Below are positions 8,701 to 17,756 of a stretch of DNA of 64,000 nucleotides, one piece after another. The translations under genes were made by a program, and so were the position numbers. Below the pieces are notes generated by a model. The model searched no databases. It was given only the letters and a program-made list of their open reading frames with translations, and was not told the origin of the DNA. Location of the stretch: assembly GCA_014642895.1 (NCBI GenBank), contig BMJD01000005.1:1-64000 (forward strand), given 5' to 3'. The stretch is from Lentibacillus populi (GTDB taxonomy: Bacteria > Bacillota > Bacilli > Bacillales > Amphibacillaceae). Position 1 is the first letter of the stretch; the number at the start of each line of letters is the position of its first letter.

Positions 8701-10204
8701 AATAGAGTTTTTCATTCTTATTGGCTTTTTCATCCAAAGCAAGTTTTCGCTCTTTTAACACCTGATACATCGAATGCAAAACCTGATCCCTTGACCGTTC
8801 ATGATAGACAAACCCGCGAACGTTCAGATCCTGCAGGCTTGCATGTGGAAGCCAGCGCATCCAGTTCCAATCTGCTTTCTCTTCTTCCGGGAAAATCGTA
8901 ATAAATTGGACGTCATAATAACTATGAAATAAAGCTGTTTGCATGACCAATAACTGCAGCTGCTCCAAAACAAGTTCCCGCTGACCAATGTAGCCAACCG
9001 GACCATTCATTAGCGACGTTACAACAGGTACATCCGTTATTCCTTGATATTGGGAAAGAAGTGCACGCGCTGCATCGACGAGCTCATCTTTTTCCTGTGT
9101 AAACTCTTCCTCATTAAATTCGATATCAAAACTTGAATCCACTTTTCCTAAACCTGTGCGGAATTGCAAAAAGTCATGATGAAACATCGTTTTCTCGTAC
9201 GTACGGGCATCTACATGTATCGCCATATCCCGAATTTGTTCCACATCGGGAAAATGATATTCCAAGGCATGGCGCTGCTCTTCACTGGCAAGGTACAATT
9301 CCTTCGTCTTTCGTTGTAAATATTCTCTATACGTTTTGTCACGCCTTTTCATATCAGCTTTATATTTTTTAACATTTTTTATATAAGTAGTGATCGAAAA
9401 GATGATTGTCGTAACTGTCATAGCAAGCATGACGATAATATATATCCCTCTAGGCTGTACAAGTGTGATAAGAACGAGTGCTGCAATCATGACCAGTGGT
9501 GGTACAATTGTTCGAGCCAGCTGTTCACTTGGTTTAGATGGTTTATTGGATGGCTTGGCGATCGTTCGTTTATCTTCCGGTTCCCTGTAAATGATTCTCG
9601 GTGAGCGATGATAGTCAGGATATTCGTCACTGTAATGACTATCTGTTTCCACAAGCGGGACTAATTTCGATGATAAGCGCTTCGCTGTTATCACTTGTAT
9701 GCTTTCATCGTTAATAAGAACGGTAACACCATCAAAAAAGAGTTCATCGCCTGGTTCGAGACACACATTTCCGGTTGTTCGGTAATAATTATGGTAGATA
9801 TCCCCTTTATGGATTTCCAGTTTAAACAGTGATTGTGCATGCTCCCGGATTAACGTGAAATCTACGTTTACCCCTTCTATCTGAACGTCATCATATTCGT
9901 TGCCACCGAACGTCACACTATGCTTACCCGTTGTATCATATATATGTCGTTCCTTTACATCTGTTAGATAAAAATGTAATGGATCTGCTTGATTAATTGT
10001 TAAGCTCTCGTTGATATGTAGTACATTACTTTCAATATTGCACGCCTTCCCATCCCATGTTACAGAAAGGGAATGGTCAAGTGCCAAAAACGTTACGGTT
10101 CGAGACCAATCATTTCCGATTGTTATCTCTTTAGCGTCATTTTCGGGTAAATGGCATTTATGCAATTGATCACCATAACTTATCACTAATGTCTTCTGTG
10201 CCAT
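5756..10204 (-). CDS. type VIIb secretion ATPase EssC
   Basis: A 1482-residue motor of the membrane channel. Residues 1 to about 190 form the two FHA-like N-terminal domains. Two adjacent membrane helices lie near 232-275. Three FtsK/SpoIIIE-type ATPase domains follow. The first has Walker A GTTGSGKS at 670-677 and a Walker B-like HLFLISDE; the second has SPGYGKST near 1014-1021 with NIFVVIDNYD; the third, near 1280-1480, lacks a clear P-loop, as is usual in EssC. It hexamerises and recruits substrates through its C-terminus. The start is ATG after GAGAGGAAGAAAAAGG. It is followed by an LXG module, as in other Firmicutes loci where EssC variants match their effectors. Confidence 0.96.
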   Translation of the reverse strand: MAQKTLVISYGDQLHKCHLPENDAKEITIGNDWSRTVTFLALDHSLSVTWDGKACNIESNVLHINESLTINQADPLHFYLTDVKERHIYDTTGKHSVTFGGNEYDDVQIEGVNVDFTLIREHAQSLFKLEIHKGDIYHNYYRTTGNVCLEPGDELFFDGVTVLINDESIQVITAKRLSSKLVPLVETDSHYSDEYPDYHRSPRIIYREPEDKRTIAKPSNKPSKPSEQLARTIVPPLVMIAALVLITLVQPRGIYIIVMLAMTVTTIIFSITTYIKNVKKYKADMKRRDKTYREYLQRKTKELYLASEEQRHALEYHFPDVEQIRDMAIHVDARTYEKTMFHHDFLQFRTGLGKVDSSFDIEFNEEEFTQEKDELVDAARALLSQYQGITDVPVVTSLMNGPVGYIGQRELVLEQLQLLVMQTALFHSYYDVQFITIFPEEEKADWNWMRWLPHASLQDLNVRGFVYHERSRDQVLHSMYQVLKERKLALDEKANKNEKLYFSPHYVVLITDEKLILDHTIMEFFNEDPSELGVSLVFVEDVLQSLPEHVKTVIDIRDAKSGNILLEEGELVNRYFTPDHFPAGFNKEDVSRALAPLNHLQNLKNSLPESVTFLEMYGVEKVEQLSISGRWERNQTYKSLAVPLGLRGKEDIVQLNLHEKAHGPHGLVAGTTGSGKSEIIQSYILSLAVNFHPYEVAFLLIDYKGGGMANLFKNLPHLVGTITNLDRAQSMRALASIKAELQKRQRLFGEYDVNHINQYQKLYKQGEASEAMPHLFLISDEFAELKSEQPDFMKELVSTARIGRSLGIHLILATQKPSGVVDDQIWSNSKFKLALKVQNTSDSNEILKTPDAAEITLPGRAYLQVGNNEIYELFQSAWSGADYVPDKDDQELVDTTIYAINDLGQYDILTEDLSGLDKKEQIEKVPTELDAVIDYIHDYTESQQIEPLPRPWLPPLPERIFAKDLHPVDFEEAWQEPKKPLKTTIGLLDQPELQAQEPLTLELAKDGHIAVFSSPGYGKSTFLQTLVMDLARQHNPEHLNVYLLDFGTNGLLPLKNLPHVADTILLDEVEKMEKLIRLLTTNIKERKQKLSQYGVANMEMYEQASGETVPNIFVVIDNYDSVRDADFGDEFDRLITQIAREGASIGIHLAISAGRQGAMRMPLLSNIKLQVALYLIDQTEARAIVGRTDLEIEEIAGRGLIKLEDPALFQAMLPAEGKEALAIIDAIQETARRMDEYWDGERPEAIPMMPEGAIDFEQFRKNKRAREMAQKQMLPLGLDFEEVMPVAFDPTKYGYLTVVSDRKDGLDKMTHALAKNMTMLNDAYYTILIDTNDQPLADIGNQLNAYFSEAESVTAVKGNLTTEINNRLQGEADQTNWLVMIKDLKDFASRSKLGDEELPLLLEEGPSVGIHFIICGDYGFIGNSYEPASKYVRRQSTIGLLMMRLGDQDIFNQPFIRKEKYPNPYECYFAMDHEHVKIKIPE

Positions 10205-10277
10205 CCTTTTTCTTCCTCTCTAAACCAATCCATCTTGTAAGTTGAACTGCCTGCCGTCCAACTTTGCCATTCGCTTG

Positions 10278-11606
10278 TTAATCCTTTTTCTTTTTTTCAT
10301 CATCTTTTTTGTCTTTCTGTTGTTGCGTATTTTCCTTATCAGAGTTTGTTTGATCGGGATTTTCTTCCGTATTCCCTTCTTCAAGATTTTCCTCTTGCAT
10401 ATCCTGTGCTTCATTTGTTGGATCATTGCTTGTTGCTTCTTCTTCAGGGAGCAGATCATATTCTTCTTGATATTTGTGCAGTTCGTCCTGCAGTTTGCTT
10501 ACTTTTTCATCACGTTCGGTACCAGTTAAATCCGGATTATTTTTTGCCTGCTCGATTTTTTTGATCAGACCATACATAATCAGCTGGGGATCATCAATAT
10601 ATTTTGCCTTTTCAACCGACTCATCGAAGTCACCGCGGCCATTATAAATCCAATACAACAAATAATTTTTATCACTTTTCAAGCTTACATTTTTCATAAT
10701 GACTTCTTTTTCTTGTTCGGATAAATCTTCCACACTTATATAGGAATAAGCGAGGATATATTTAGTTGCATCGGGTAACTTTTCCGCATCCGTATCCTCT
10801 AGTGTATGAATGACCTCTCCATAATCTGATGCAAGGTATTCATCATGGGCTGCCAATAGTTCCTCCTGGTATGGCACTTTTACAAACCCGTAATAAACAA
10901 GTGGTGCGGCCAATAAAACAGAGACGGCTATCATGATAATCGCCAATTGTTTAAACAGACGAAAACGTTTAATCGGAACAATTTGCATATTCTTTTCTGT
11001 TTTCTTTTGCTCAGCCCGGTAGCTTTCTTCTAAAAATGCAATTAAATGCGTCAGGTCATTTATTTCGTTGACTCGGCGTTCAAATTCAGTATCCTTCGCA
11101 TTTTGCAATGAACCGTAATACAGTTCATCAAAGGTATATTTTTTTGACAAAAGAGCAATAGCTAAACATTTTAGCTGTTTAAGAAAACCCGCTTCATCCA
11201 CATCAAAAGGTGGAACCAAACCACGGATTCCACGATATACGGCTAATGGCAGCAAATTATCATCAAACACCAGATTATCCGGATGAAGAAAGAACGTCAC
11301 CCTTGTCGACAACCCCTTTTCGAACCGGGATACGTTGCATAAAAGCCGTAATTTCTCATTTCGATTAAGTTTTAGCACGTCTTTCCACTGTTTTCTTTCC
11401 CGATCAACAAAAAAGGAAAAGGTAAACAAATCTGCTTCATCACTTACTTTTACCGGCACAAAAAATTCAGGTGCCTCAATCATCACACCCATTTGCCGGA
11501 CATCTTTTATGCGTGTCTGTGATTTAGGCAGTTTTAATTGCCAGATATCATCCTCAATCGTAAACTGAAGTGAGAGTTTATCAAACTGAATCGTTTTTTC
11601 CTTCAT
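10278..11606 (-). CDS. type VIIb secretion protein EssB (YukC)
   Basis: A 442-residue bitopic membrane protein of the secretion channel. The cytosolic pseudokinase-like domain covers residues 1 to about 210. One membrane helix (LAIIMIAVSVLLAAPLVYYG) lies near 220-240. An extracellular helical region and a low-complexity tail rich in Glu, Asn, Gln and Lys follow, ending DDEKKKKD. The start at MKEKTIQF was chosen because GGAGGAG lies about ten bases before it; the longer open frame upstream encodes an unlikely extension. EssB bridges EssC and EsaA in the core complex. It is 73 bases upstream of essC in the same operon. Confidence 0.93.
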   Translation of the reverse strand: MKEKTIQFDKLSLQFTIEDDIWQLKLPKSQTRIKDVRQMGVMIEAPEFFVPVKVSDEADLFTFSFFVDRERKQWKDVLKLNRNEKLRLLCNVSRFEKGLSTRVTFFLHPDNLVFDDNLLPLAVYRGIRGLVPPFDVDEAGFLKQLKCLAIALLSKKYTFDELYYGSLQNAKDTEFERRVNEINDLTHLIAFLEESYRAEQKKTEKNMQIVPIKRFRLFKQLAIIMIAVSVLLAAPLVYYGFVKVPYQEELLAAHDEYLASDYGEVIHTLEDTDAEKLPDATKYILAYSYISVEDLSEQEKEVIMKNVSLKSDKNYLLYWIYNGRGDFDESVEKAKYIDDPQLIMYGLIKKIEQAKNNPDLTGTERDEKVSKLQDELHKYQEEYDLLPEEEATSNDPTNEAQDMQEENLEEGNTEENPDQTNSDKENTQQQKDKKDDEKKKKD

Positions 11607-11737
11607 ATCCTTTGACTCCTCCATATTGAACAACCATATAAACATACCGCATTCTGGAATAAAGTTAACCTTCATTTAGCGGAAAACTTATATTCCGTCT
11701 GCGGTCCAATAAACCTGTCAGCTCGGAAAATTCCTTT

Positions 11738-11992
11738 CTACAAAACTGTTAAAATATCACCATCTGTCACTGGATAATCCGCCAGTATGTCATCATCCGC
11801 CAGAAGTAAATCTTTTGTAATCACTTTAATAGCACAGCGTGATCCATCAGCCAAATCAAGTTTCAATGTTTCCATTACATTTAACAGTAACTGTTTGATC
11901 GATAGCTGCACCGGAATTCGCAAGTCATATAGACCTGCGTCTCCTCGGTTGCTAAAATCTATTGTCACATCAATATGGGTATCATGCAGCAT
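11738..11992 (-). CDS. ubiquitin-like T7SS protein EsaB (YukD)
   Basis: An 84-residue protein with a beta-grasp pattern: strands near 6-12 and 20-26, a helix near 30-43 (LSIKQLLLNVMETLKL), then strands, ending DGDILTVL. It is cytosolic and matches YukD/EsaB, a ubiquitin-fold component essential for type VIIb secretion that is thought to regulate or assemble the core. It lacks a C-terminal Gly-Gly, consistent with no conjugation role in this family. It lies between essA and essB, as in Staphylococcus. Confidence 0.92.
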   Translation of the reverse strand: MLHDTHIDVTIDFSNRGDAGLYDLRIPVQLSIKQLLLNVMETLKLDLADGSRCAIKVITKDLLLADDDILADYPVTDGDILTVL

Positions 11993-12003
11993 TTTCTACT
12001 CTC

Positions 12004-12504
12004 CTAATCTGACAATTTTCGCATCATGATATAAATACCACCAAATACAACACATACTAATCCGGTTAACCCAGCTACAAGCGCATTATTTAACCATGAA
12101 CTTTCTTGTTCTTCTTGAGCCTTTTCGGACGATGTTGTTGGAGCAGTATATTCGGATGTAAACAAAGCGTTTTCCAATTTTTTAATTGTTGTATTTCCCT
12201 CTGATTCCATCGTAAATAGGGATTCCCCCAGCTTCTCAATTGATTCTGTGCTTTCGACCTGTTTTTCCTCGATTACAGATGTTGTTTCCTCTTTAAACAA
12301 ATCAGGGAAGGTTTTTTCCAATTCGGTTGCTGTATTCCTCCGGTTATCTCCAGATTCGTTCTGAATAATTCGATCTAGCTTCCATTCCAGTTCCCCATTT
12401 TTTTTAGGACTGTCTGCTGCTGATGCCTGAAATGGCAGCATCAGCAGCAGACAAAAGATACCCGTGGACACCAGTTTAATTAGCTTCTGCAACACGTTCA
12501 TCAT
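12004..12504 (-). CDS. type VIIb secretion protein EssA
   Basis: A 166-residue protein with a cleavable or anchored N-terminal hydrophobic segment (residues 8-28, LVSTGIFCLLLMLPFQASAAD). A charged extracytoplasmic region follows, then a C-terminal membrane helix (NALVAGLTGLVCVVFGGIYI) and a short basic tail, which is the usual EssA layout. The start was set at the first of two adjacent ATGs behind GGGGAAGAGG, giving a 29-base overlap with the end of esaA. Its exact role in the core complex is poorly defined, but it is required for secretion in S. aureus. The longer upstream frame is in esaA sequence and was rejected. Confidence 0.85.
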   Translation of the reverse strand: MMNVLQKLIKLVSTGIFCLLLMLPFQASAADSPKKNGELEWKLDRIIQNESGDNRRNTATELEKTFPDLFKEETTSVIEEKQVESTESIEKLGESLFTMESEGNTTIKKLENALFTSEYTAPTTSSEKAQEEQESSWLNNALVAGLTGLVCVVFGGIYIMMRKLSD

Positions 12505-15500
12505 CCTCTTCCCCTTTTCTTGCAGTGCGGTATAGGACAAGCAAATTAGCAAGAACACCAATCAGTGCCAGACCAAGGAGAACAAACACACCTGTTCCAT
12601 AGCTTGTTGCTCCCAGCGCCGTTTTGGATATCAATGTCTCAACATGTTGCAATGGTGAATACATGCGTAATGTTTCCAACCCTGCAATACCGGACCCTAG
12701 CGCTTTTGTTAAAAATAGATACAGACTTAGTACAACAAGCAGGATAAACATACCAATCATTTTCAATTGTCTTAATAAATACGTTGCTACTAACAGCATT
12801 ACTACCATAACCAAGGTGATTAACCCGGTCCACTTGATCAGTTCCCCTTCGCTTATATGGAGGAAATATCCCGATAGCAGACCAATTATGATCCCCTCTG
12901 CAACACCGATACTTCCTGTAATTGTTGTTATGAGCGTGTTTTTCCCCATTAGGGATTTCTCTGATTCAAATTGGTCATCAGCTATGCGCCTTTGATTGTT
13001 TGTCGAAATCACATAGGCTGTAAACAAAGCAACAATGAAACAAACTAACACAAGAAAGTATGGTGTGAATTTATCATCACCGGCCACAATTGTTCCGTTA
13101 TTCTTCGTTTGCACAGGATTGGATAGGAAATCATACAGATCTTCATTCTGCCTGTCACCAATCCGGCTATTTGCTAGAACATCAGCAAAATTATCCGCAA
13201 ACTCCTGATCCTCCAGCAGGTTGTTGGTCATATTGACAGACAATTCCCCTGCTTTACTTACTAAATTAGTTCCGCTTTGCTGAATTTGACTCGCTTGCTC
13301 GTCAATATTATCAAAGGTTTGATAAACATTTTCTGCAGAATTAAGATTCGTTTGCGCTTGCTCAGCAAGTGTTTGACTCGACATTAACAGCGGCTGAAAC
13401 TCACTGCCCAATGTCATAACTGCAGTATGTTCTTCCTCGTTGTTTGCCTGAATTTCTGACTGTTGTTCAAGCAGCTGTAAACTTTGTTCGCGCCATTTTG
13501 TGATGTTTTCGAGAGTTTGAGCTAGGCTGTCATTCAAAACAGCAGCTTGCTTAGTCGTTGCTGCTACTTGAGCTGCTAAGCCTTCAATCCCCTTTTCTTC
13601 ATCACCATTAATATATTGATCCAATAGTTTAACATGACCATTAAAATTGTTTATTTGTTTTTCAAATTGCTGACTAACCGGCCCTAGCACTTCTTCAATA
13701 ATTCTGCTTGCCAATAATCCAGAGAAATCAGCCTCATTATATAAAAAGTAAAGCGAATCCTTGTGTTCTTTAGCTATGTCTTTTAACGATGTACCATCAC
13801 CTAATGTTGCATTTAAATCTGGACAATTTTCAATATTACTTGTTTTTTCGCATGATAACTCAAGCCCAAAATACATCTCATACTGCGGAATTAATTTTTG
13901 GTAAGGGTTGATCGTATTGGTTACTGCATTGATCAATTGGTCAACTGCACTATCTAAATCAGCCGGAACCATCAATTTGTGATAATAATAGTCGCTTACA
14001 ATTTCTTCCGCTGGCTCATCCTCGCCGGTGTTGTCCTCTGGTGGTTGAGAATCATCAGAGTTTTTATTATCATCTCCTGGATTTATATCTTCTTCTGGAT
14101 CAACCTGTTCATTTTCCCCTAATCTATCACCATCACCTGGTTCTTTCTTGTCTGTTTCAGTTTTTTGATCACTTTCTTCTACAGGAGCTTTTGAACTTTG
14201 ATCAGCTTCTTCAGGCACAGAACTTGTATCTTTGTCCTTCGATGAGGAAGTGTTATCCTCACTGACCTGATCATCTTCCGTACTCATATTGGCAATCAGC
14301 GGAATATTTTCTTCTTGAAAAGAAAATAAATCAGGATTGTTCTCAATAGCTTCATCTGTTGGTCCTAACTTCCAACTCCAGGTTACTGGGTGAAATGCAT
14401 TAATTGGGCTGTCAGGATTTTTGAGTTTAAGCTTTGCTTTTACTCCAATTTCACCTGTAACAAGTGCACCCAGATTAGTTGTATAAACATTATTATCAAT
14501 TTCTTTTAAAGGAACTTTTTTATAGTCTTTATCCCTTGGTAACTTTATGAGTAGCCATTTCAGTTCATATTGTTCCGGAATCTCAAGTTCAAATAAGTGA
14601 TTCCTGTTGTCATCATGTCGTATATCTTCGGTGTCAGTGGCTATTACTCCTTGATTATTTAAGTGTTTTTTCAACTCCCAAACCTGTTGGTCAATCGGAT
14701 TGCTACCTACAGGAGGTGTTAGCTCAGGATCAATTTTTTCCCTTATATATTTATTTGTTACCGCAATTACATTTTTAAGCTCTAATGCTATATTATCCGG
14801 TAATCCTAATTTATCGATATCTTCCTCATTTAAAGATGACAGCATTTTTATTTGTTCACGAATTTTTTGTTTCGCGTTTTTGTCGTATTTGCTGAACAAA
14901 TTACCTATTTTTTCTTTATCGCCTAATGCATCATTAAGCATTTTTGTTAAATCCGTTTCAACCTTATCCAAAGTTTCTTTTACATTCTCTTGTGATTTAT
15001 CTACACTTTTATAGGTATCATCAAGAAACCCTTTTAAACGATTGATATAAGCATTAATAGTTTCCGTATTTTCATTTAATTCATTACCAGACTTCCCAAA
15101 TTGGTAATTGATATATCTGTTAGCCGTCTGCAAATTCCGCAGCTGCTCTTCAACATCCCCACTATTCAACCCAGCATTAAATTGATTTAACTGCTCCAAA
15201 AAACTCATCGACAAAACACTATTGTTTTCCAGCAATTTCGAGGTGTCACTCATGCTAGATAAATAGTCTTGATTCATATTAGCGTCATCACTTAACTGTT
15301 TCCCAAAAGTGCCTAATGTATCTTCCAGACCACTAAAACTATCTTTGGATGTCTTGGCACTGTCTTTTACATTACTAAATTGATCCGTATAATTTGCAAG
15401 GGGGCTGTGTATCGAGTTGTTATATGTATTCGTGTATAATGCCTCTTCCTTTACAACCTCACCAATGTTATCTTGTGCCTCCTGCAAATTACCTATAACA

Positions 15501-15979
15501 CTTGCAAAATAAACATCAATAATCCGGCGATTAAAGTCATTTAGTATGGAACTGGCGGTTTTCTCCGCCTCCGCTTGAAAATTCTTATTACCAGATGCGT
15601 TTATTTTATAATTTAGCACAACATGCTCCGGTGCTTCTGAACTTATTGATAATGCCTTTTCAGAAAAATCATTTGGAATAACAACCATCATATCGTATGT
15701 ATTTCTTTCAAGGCCGCTCTCGGCAACACCGCGGCTGACAACATACCAGTCATGTTCATTGTTCTTATCCAAACTTTTTACAAAAGCATCACCAAATGAC
15801 AAATCATTGTTATTAAATGTTGCCCCTTCATCTTCATTTACCAATGCAATTGCCATTGTCTGAACATCCTTGGCATTTTTACTTTTTGTAACATGGTTTA
15901 GCGATAAATAAGATGAACCCGAAGCCAGGACGACCATTAAAACCAGAAACAATATTAATTGCTTAAACCCCTTTTTCAT
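12476..15979 (-). CDS. type VIIb channel protein EsaA (YueB)
   Basis: A 1167-residue membrane protein with one N-terminal helix (residues 8-26), a very large extracellular part with coiled coils, and about five to six membrane helices in the last 200 residues. This is the EsaA/YueB architecture, in which the extracellular domain projects through the cell wall; in B. subtilis YueB is the receptor for phage SPP1. An acidic Ser/Asp/Glu/Pro low-complexity insert lies at about residues 563-663. The start follows GGAGTTGTTGACAA. It is second in the operon, after a hairpin that separates it from esxA. Confidence 0.93.
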   Translation of the reverse strand: MKKGFKQLILFLVLMVVLASGSSYLSLNHVTKSKNAKDVQTMAIALVNEDEGATFNNNDLSFGDAFVKSLDKNNEHDWYVVSRGVAESGLERNTYDMMVVIPNDFSEKALSISSEAPEHVVLNYKINASGNKNFQAEAEKTASSILNDFNRRIIDVYFASVIGNLQEAQDNIGEVVKEEALYTNTYNNSIHSPLANYTDQFSNVKDSAKTSKDSFSGLEDTLGTFGKQLSDDANMNQDYLSSMSDTSKLLENNSVLSMSFLEQLNQFNAGLNSGDVEEQLRNLQTANRYINYQFGKSGNELNENTETINAYINRLKGFLDDTYKSVDKSQENVKETLDKVETDLTKMLNDALGDKEKIGNLFSKYDKNAKQKIREQIKMLSSLNEEDIDKLGLPDNIALELKNVIAVTNKYIREKIDPELTPPVGSNPIDQQVWELKKHLNNQGVIATDTEDIRHDDNRNHLFELEIPEQYELKWLLIKLPRDKDYKKVPLKEIDNNVYTTNLGALVTGEIGVKAKLKLKNPDSPINAFHPVTWSWKLGPTDEAIENNPDLFSFQEENIPLIANMSTEDDQVSEDNTSSSKDKDTSSVPEEADQSSKAPVEESDQKTETDKKEPGDGDRLGENEQVDPEEDINPGDDNKNSDDSQPPEDNTGEDEPAEEIVSDYYYHKLMVPADLDSAVDQLINAVTNTINPYQKLIPQYEMYFGLELSCEKTSNIENCPDLNATLGDGTSLKDIAKEHKDSLYFLYNEADFSGLLASRIIEEVLGPVSQQFEKQINNFNGHVKLLDQYINGDEEKGIEGLAAQVAATTKQAAVLNDSLAQTLENITKWREQSLQLLEQQSEIQANNEEEHTAVMTLGSEFQPLLMSSQTLAEQAQTNLNSAENVYQTFDNIDEQASQIQQSGTNLVSKAGELSVNMTNNLLEDQEFADNFADVLANSRIGDRQNEDLYDFLSNPVQTKNNGTIVAGDDKFTPYFLVLVCFIVALFTAYVISTNNQRRIADDQFESEKSLMGKNTLITTITGSIGVAEGIIIGLLSGYFLHISEGELIKWTGLITLVMVVMLLVATYLLRQLKMIGMFILLVVLSLYLFLTKALGSGIAGLETLRMYSPLQHVETLISKTALGATSYGTGVFVLLGLALIGVLANLLVLYRTARKGEEDDERVAEAN

Positions 15980-16080
15980 TTGTCAACAACTCCTGCTCAT
16001 TCTTTATAAAAAATAAATAATAAATTAAAATAATACCAAATTATTGAAAAATATTGCAAGGAGAGAGAAGCTTAATGAAC

Positions 16081-16112
16081 ATGAGCTACACAACAATTGT
16101 CGTGTAGCTCAT
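16081..16112 (-). promoter_or_regulatory. hairpin between esxA and esaA
   Basis: ATGAGCTACAC and GTGTAGCTCAT form a perfect 11-bp stem with a 10-base loop, 52 bases after the esxA stop. No run of U follows on the minus strand, so it is a weak terminator at best. A structure here could stabilise the esxA message or reduce read-through, giving more EsxA than channel proteins. Confidence 0.6.
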
Positions 16113-16164
16113 AAGTAGTGAAGAATGGACACGAATTCACTTATTTCAACTCAAATAAAGTCTC

Positions 16165-16461
16165 TTATCTAAGACCAAAGTTTTGTGATAAAGCTTCATC
16201 TTGTTGAGCCACTGCATCAGCTGTTTTCTCAAGTTGAACCTGAATTTCATACATTAACTGAGAAAAGTTTTCGACTTTTGGAGATAATTCTCTGAACTGA
16301 TCGTCGAATCGTTCGAACGCACGACCTTCCCATTCCCCTCTTAGTTCTTCTTGCAAACTGGATAAATCTCTTAAAATTTGGCTGATTTGGTCTGAACTTT
16401 GACCATAACGCTTTGCTTTAGCCTGAAGTTCTTCTGGCGTCATGCGAATTTGTCCTGCCAT
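16165..16461 (-). CDS. WXG100 protein EsxA (YukE)
   Basis: A 98-residue secreted WXG100 protein and the hallmark substrate of type VIIb systems. It begins MAGQIRMTPEELQAKAKRYG and carries the W-E-G turn at residues 44-46 between two helices, then ends QDEALSQNFGLR. Members form antiparallel homodimers and carry a helical export signal; EsxA is both exported and required for export of other substrates. The start follows AAGGGAGATGAAGAAAC. It is the first gene of the operon, with a promoter about 95 bases upstream, and it is followed by a stem-loop. Confidence 0.96.
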   Translation of the reverse strand: MAGQIRMTPEELQAKAKRYGQSSDQISQILRDLSSLQEELRGEWEGRAFERFDDQFRELSPKVENFSQLMYEIQVQLEKTADAVAQQDEALSQNFGLR

Positions 16462-16553
16462 GTTTCTTCATCTCCCTTATAAAATAATTACTTGCAAAGA
16501 TAAAAGCTTTAAATCAGTTGGGTTTAAGCATTGATAAACCCGTTCCTAATTCA

Positions 16554-16582
16554 ATCCTAATGAACTACTTTTACACTGTCAA
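16554..16582 (-). promoter_or_regulatory. probable sigma-A promoter of the T7SS operon
   Basis: On the minus strand TTGACA (16582-16577), a 17-base spacer and TAGGAT (16559-16554) lie about 95 bases before esxA. The -35 is perfect and the -10 matches four of six. The stretch 16583-16935 upstream is AT-rich and holds no recognisable gene. Confidence 0.5.
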
Positions 16583-16935
16583 CCATGATTTTCCTTACTG
16601 TTTCGATAATTGGTATAAAGTACCTATCATACGACTAAAAATCTGCTTTATATTTAAAATTTGATTAATATTACCTAAATTTATTGTTGGTGTTTTATAG
16701 TACTTTTTATCTATTTAATAGGTAGAAATTTTGACGCAAAGCCCCTGCAGTCTCCACCTCTGCTTAAAACGAATTAGCCTTTCAAGGAGAAGTTCAAGAA
16801 GAGCTTCTGCGGGTAGCCCATAACACGAAAAAAAGCGGTAATTATTTGCTAAAGGGCGGGCTGATTCTGCTGTAGTCGATTGTCGTTGGGTTCTAGCAAA
16901 AAATCCTTCAATTCGAATACATAAGCTGTAGCTTA

Positions 16936-16993
16936 GAGAGGATGTTCATAAAGCCGCCGATTAATAAGCGCCGACTTTTTGAACACGCACTTA
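16936..16993. repeat. TGTTCA-type palindromic repeat, copy a
   Basis: GAGGATGTTCATAAAG at the left and GACTTTTTGAACACGCACT at the right form an imperfect hairpin around CGCCGATTAATAAGCG. The same ends recur at 20001, 20325, 23294, 37969 and 58073. The family resembles small non-coding MITE-like or bcr-type elements of Bacillaceae. Confidence 0.65.
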
Positions 16994-17035
16994 GATAACG
17001 AAATGAAATAAAAAAAGAGCACCCACGTACTCTTT

Positions 17036-17656
17036 TTACTCGATCAAGTTAACAAAGCTCTTTAATATTTGATTACTTGGCTTATTCGGCACTTCATGAT
17101 GGTGGCGGCATCTTGGTTCATATGCCTCGGACGCACCAACTAAAATAACCGGATCATCATAGGATGCAGGTTTTCCATTAATTAAGCGCTGTGTTCTGCT
17201 TGCGGGAGACCCGCATATTGGACAAATCGCATTTAACTTGGTTACCGATTCACTTAATGCCATTAATTTCGGCATTGGCCCAAATGGCTCTCCGCGGAAA
17301 TCCGTATCCAACCCTGCAATAATGACACGAATTCCTTTGTTCGCTAATTCCTCAGCAACCGCTACAATATTTTCGTCAAAAAATTGCACTTCATCAATCC
17401 CAATAACATCAATTGTTTTATCAATATTCTCCAGAATTTCCTCTGAACTGCTGATTGGGCGGGCGATTGCTGATGTACCATTATGAGATACAACTGAGTC
17501 ATTGGCATATCGATCATCGATAGCAGGTTTAAAAACTCGTACCGTTAAATTTCCATATGTTGCACGGCGGACCCGGCGGATTAGTTCCTCTGATTTACCG
17601 GAAAACATGCTGCCGCAAATAACTTCTACCCAACCACTTTGTTTCATTACATACAT
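17036..17656 (-). CDS. tdk: thymidine kinase
   Basis: A 206-residue type II thymidine kinase that phosphorylates thymidine with ATP in the salvage pathway, forming dTMP in the cytosol. The P-loop GSMFSGKS is at residues 15-22. The Walker B-like DEVQFF is near 90-95, and the lasso domain has the zinc cysteines CPICG and C-RHHH near the end. The start follows GGGAGAGACCCGCTC. Its position next to rpmE2 and rho is the usual Firmicutes arrangement. The frame is intact and length is normal for the family. Confidence 0.97.
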   Translation of the reverse strand: MYVMKQSGWVEVICGSMFSGKSEELIRRVRRATYGNLTVRVFKPAIDDRYANDSVVSHNGTSAIARPISSSEEILENIDKTIDVIGIDEVQFFDENIVAVAEELANKGIRVIIAGLDTDFRGEPFGPMPKLMALSESVTKLNAICPICGSPASRTQRLINGKPASYDDPVILVGASEAYEPRCRHHHEVPNKPSNQILKSFVNLIE

Positions 17657-17756
17657 GAGCGGGTCTCTCCCTTCTCAGTGTTCTTCCTATGTAATAAGTT
17701 TACCACTTCTGCTATAAAATTCATTGTTTATCTTTTGTATTTTTCAAGTAAAAAAA

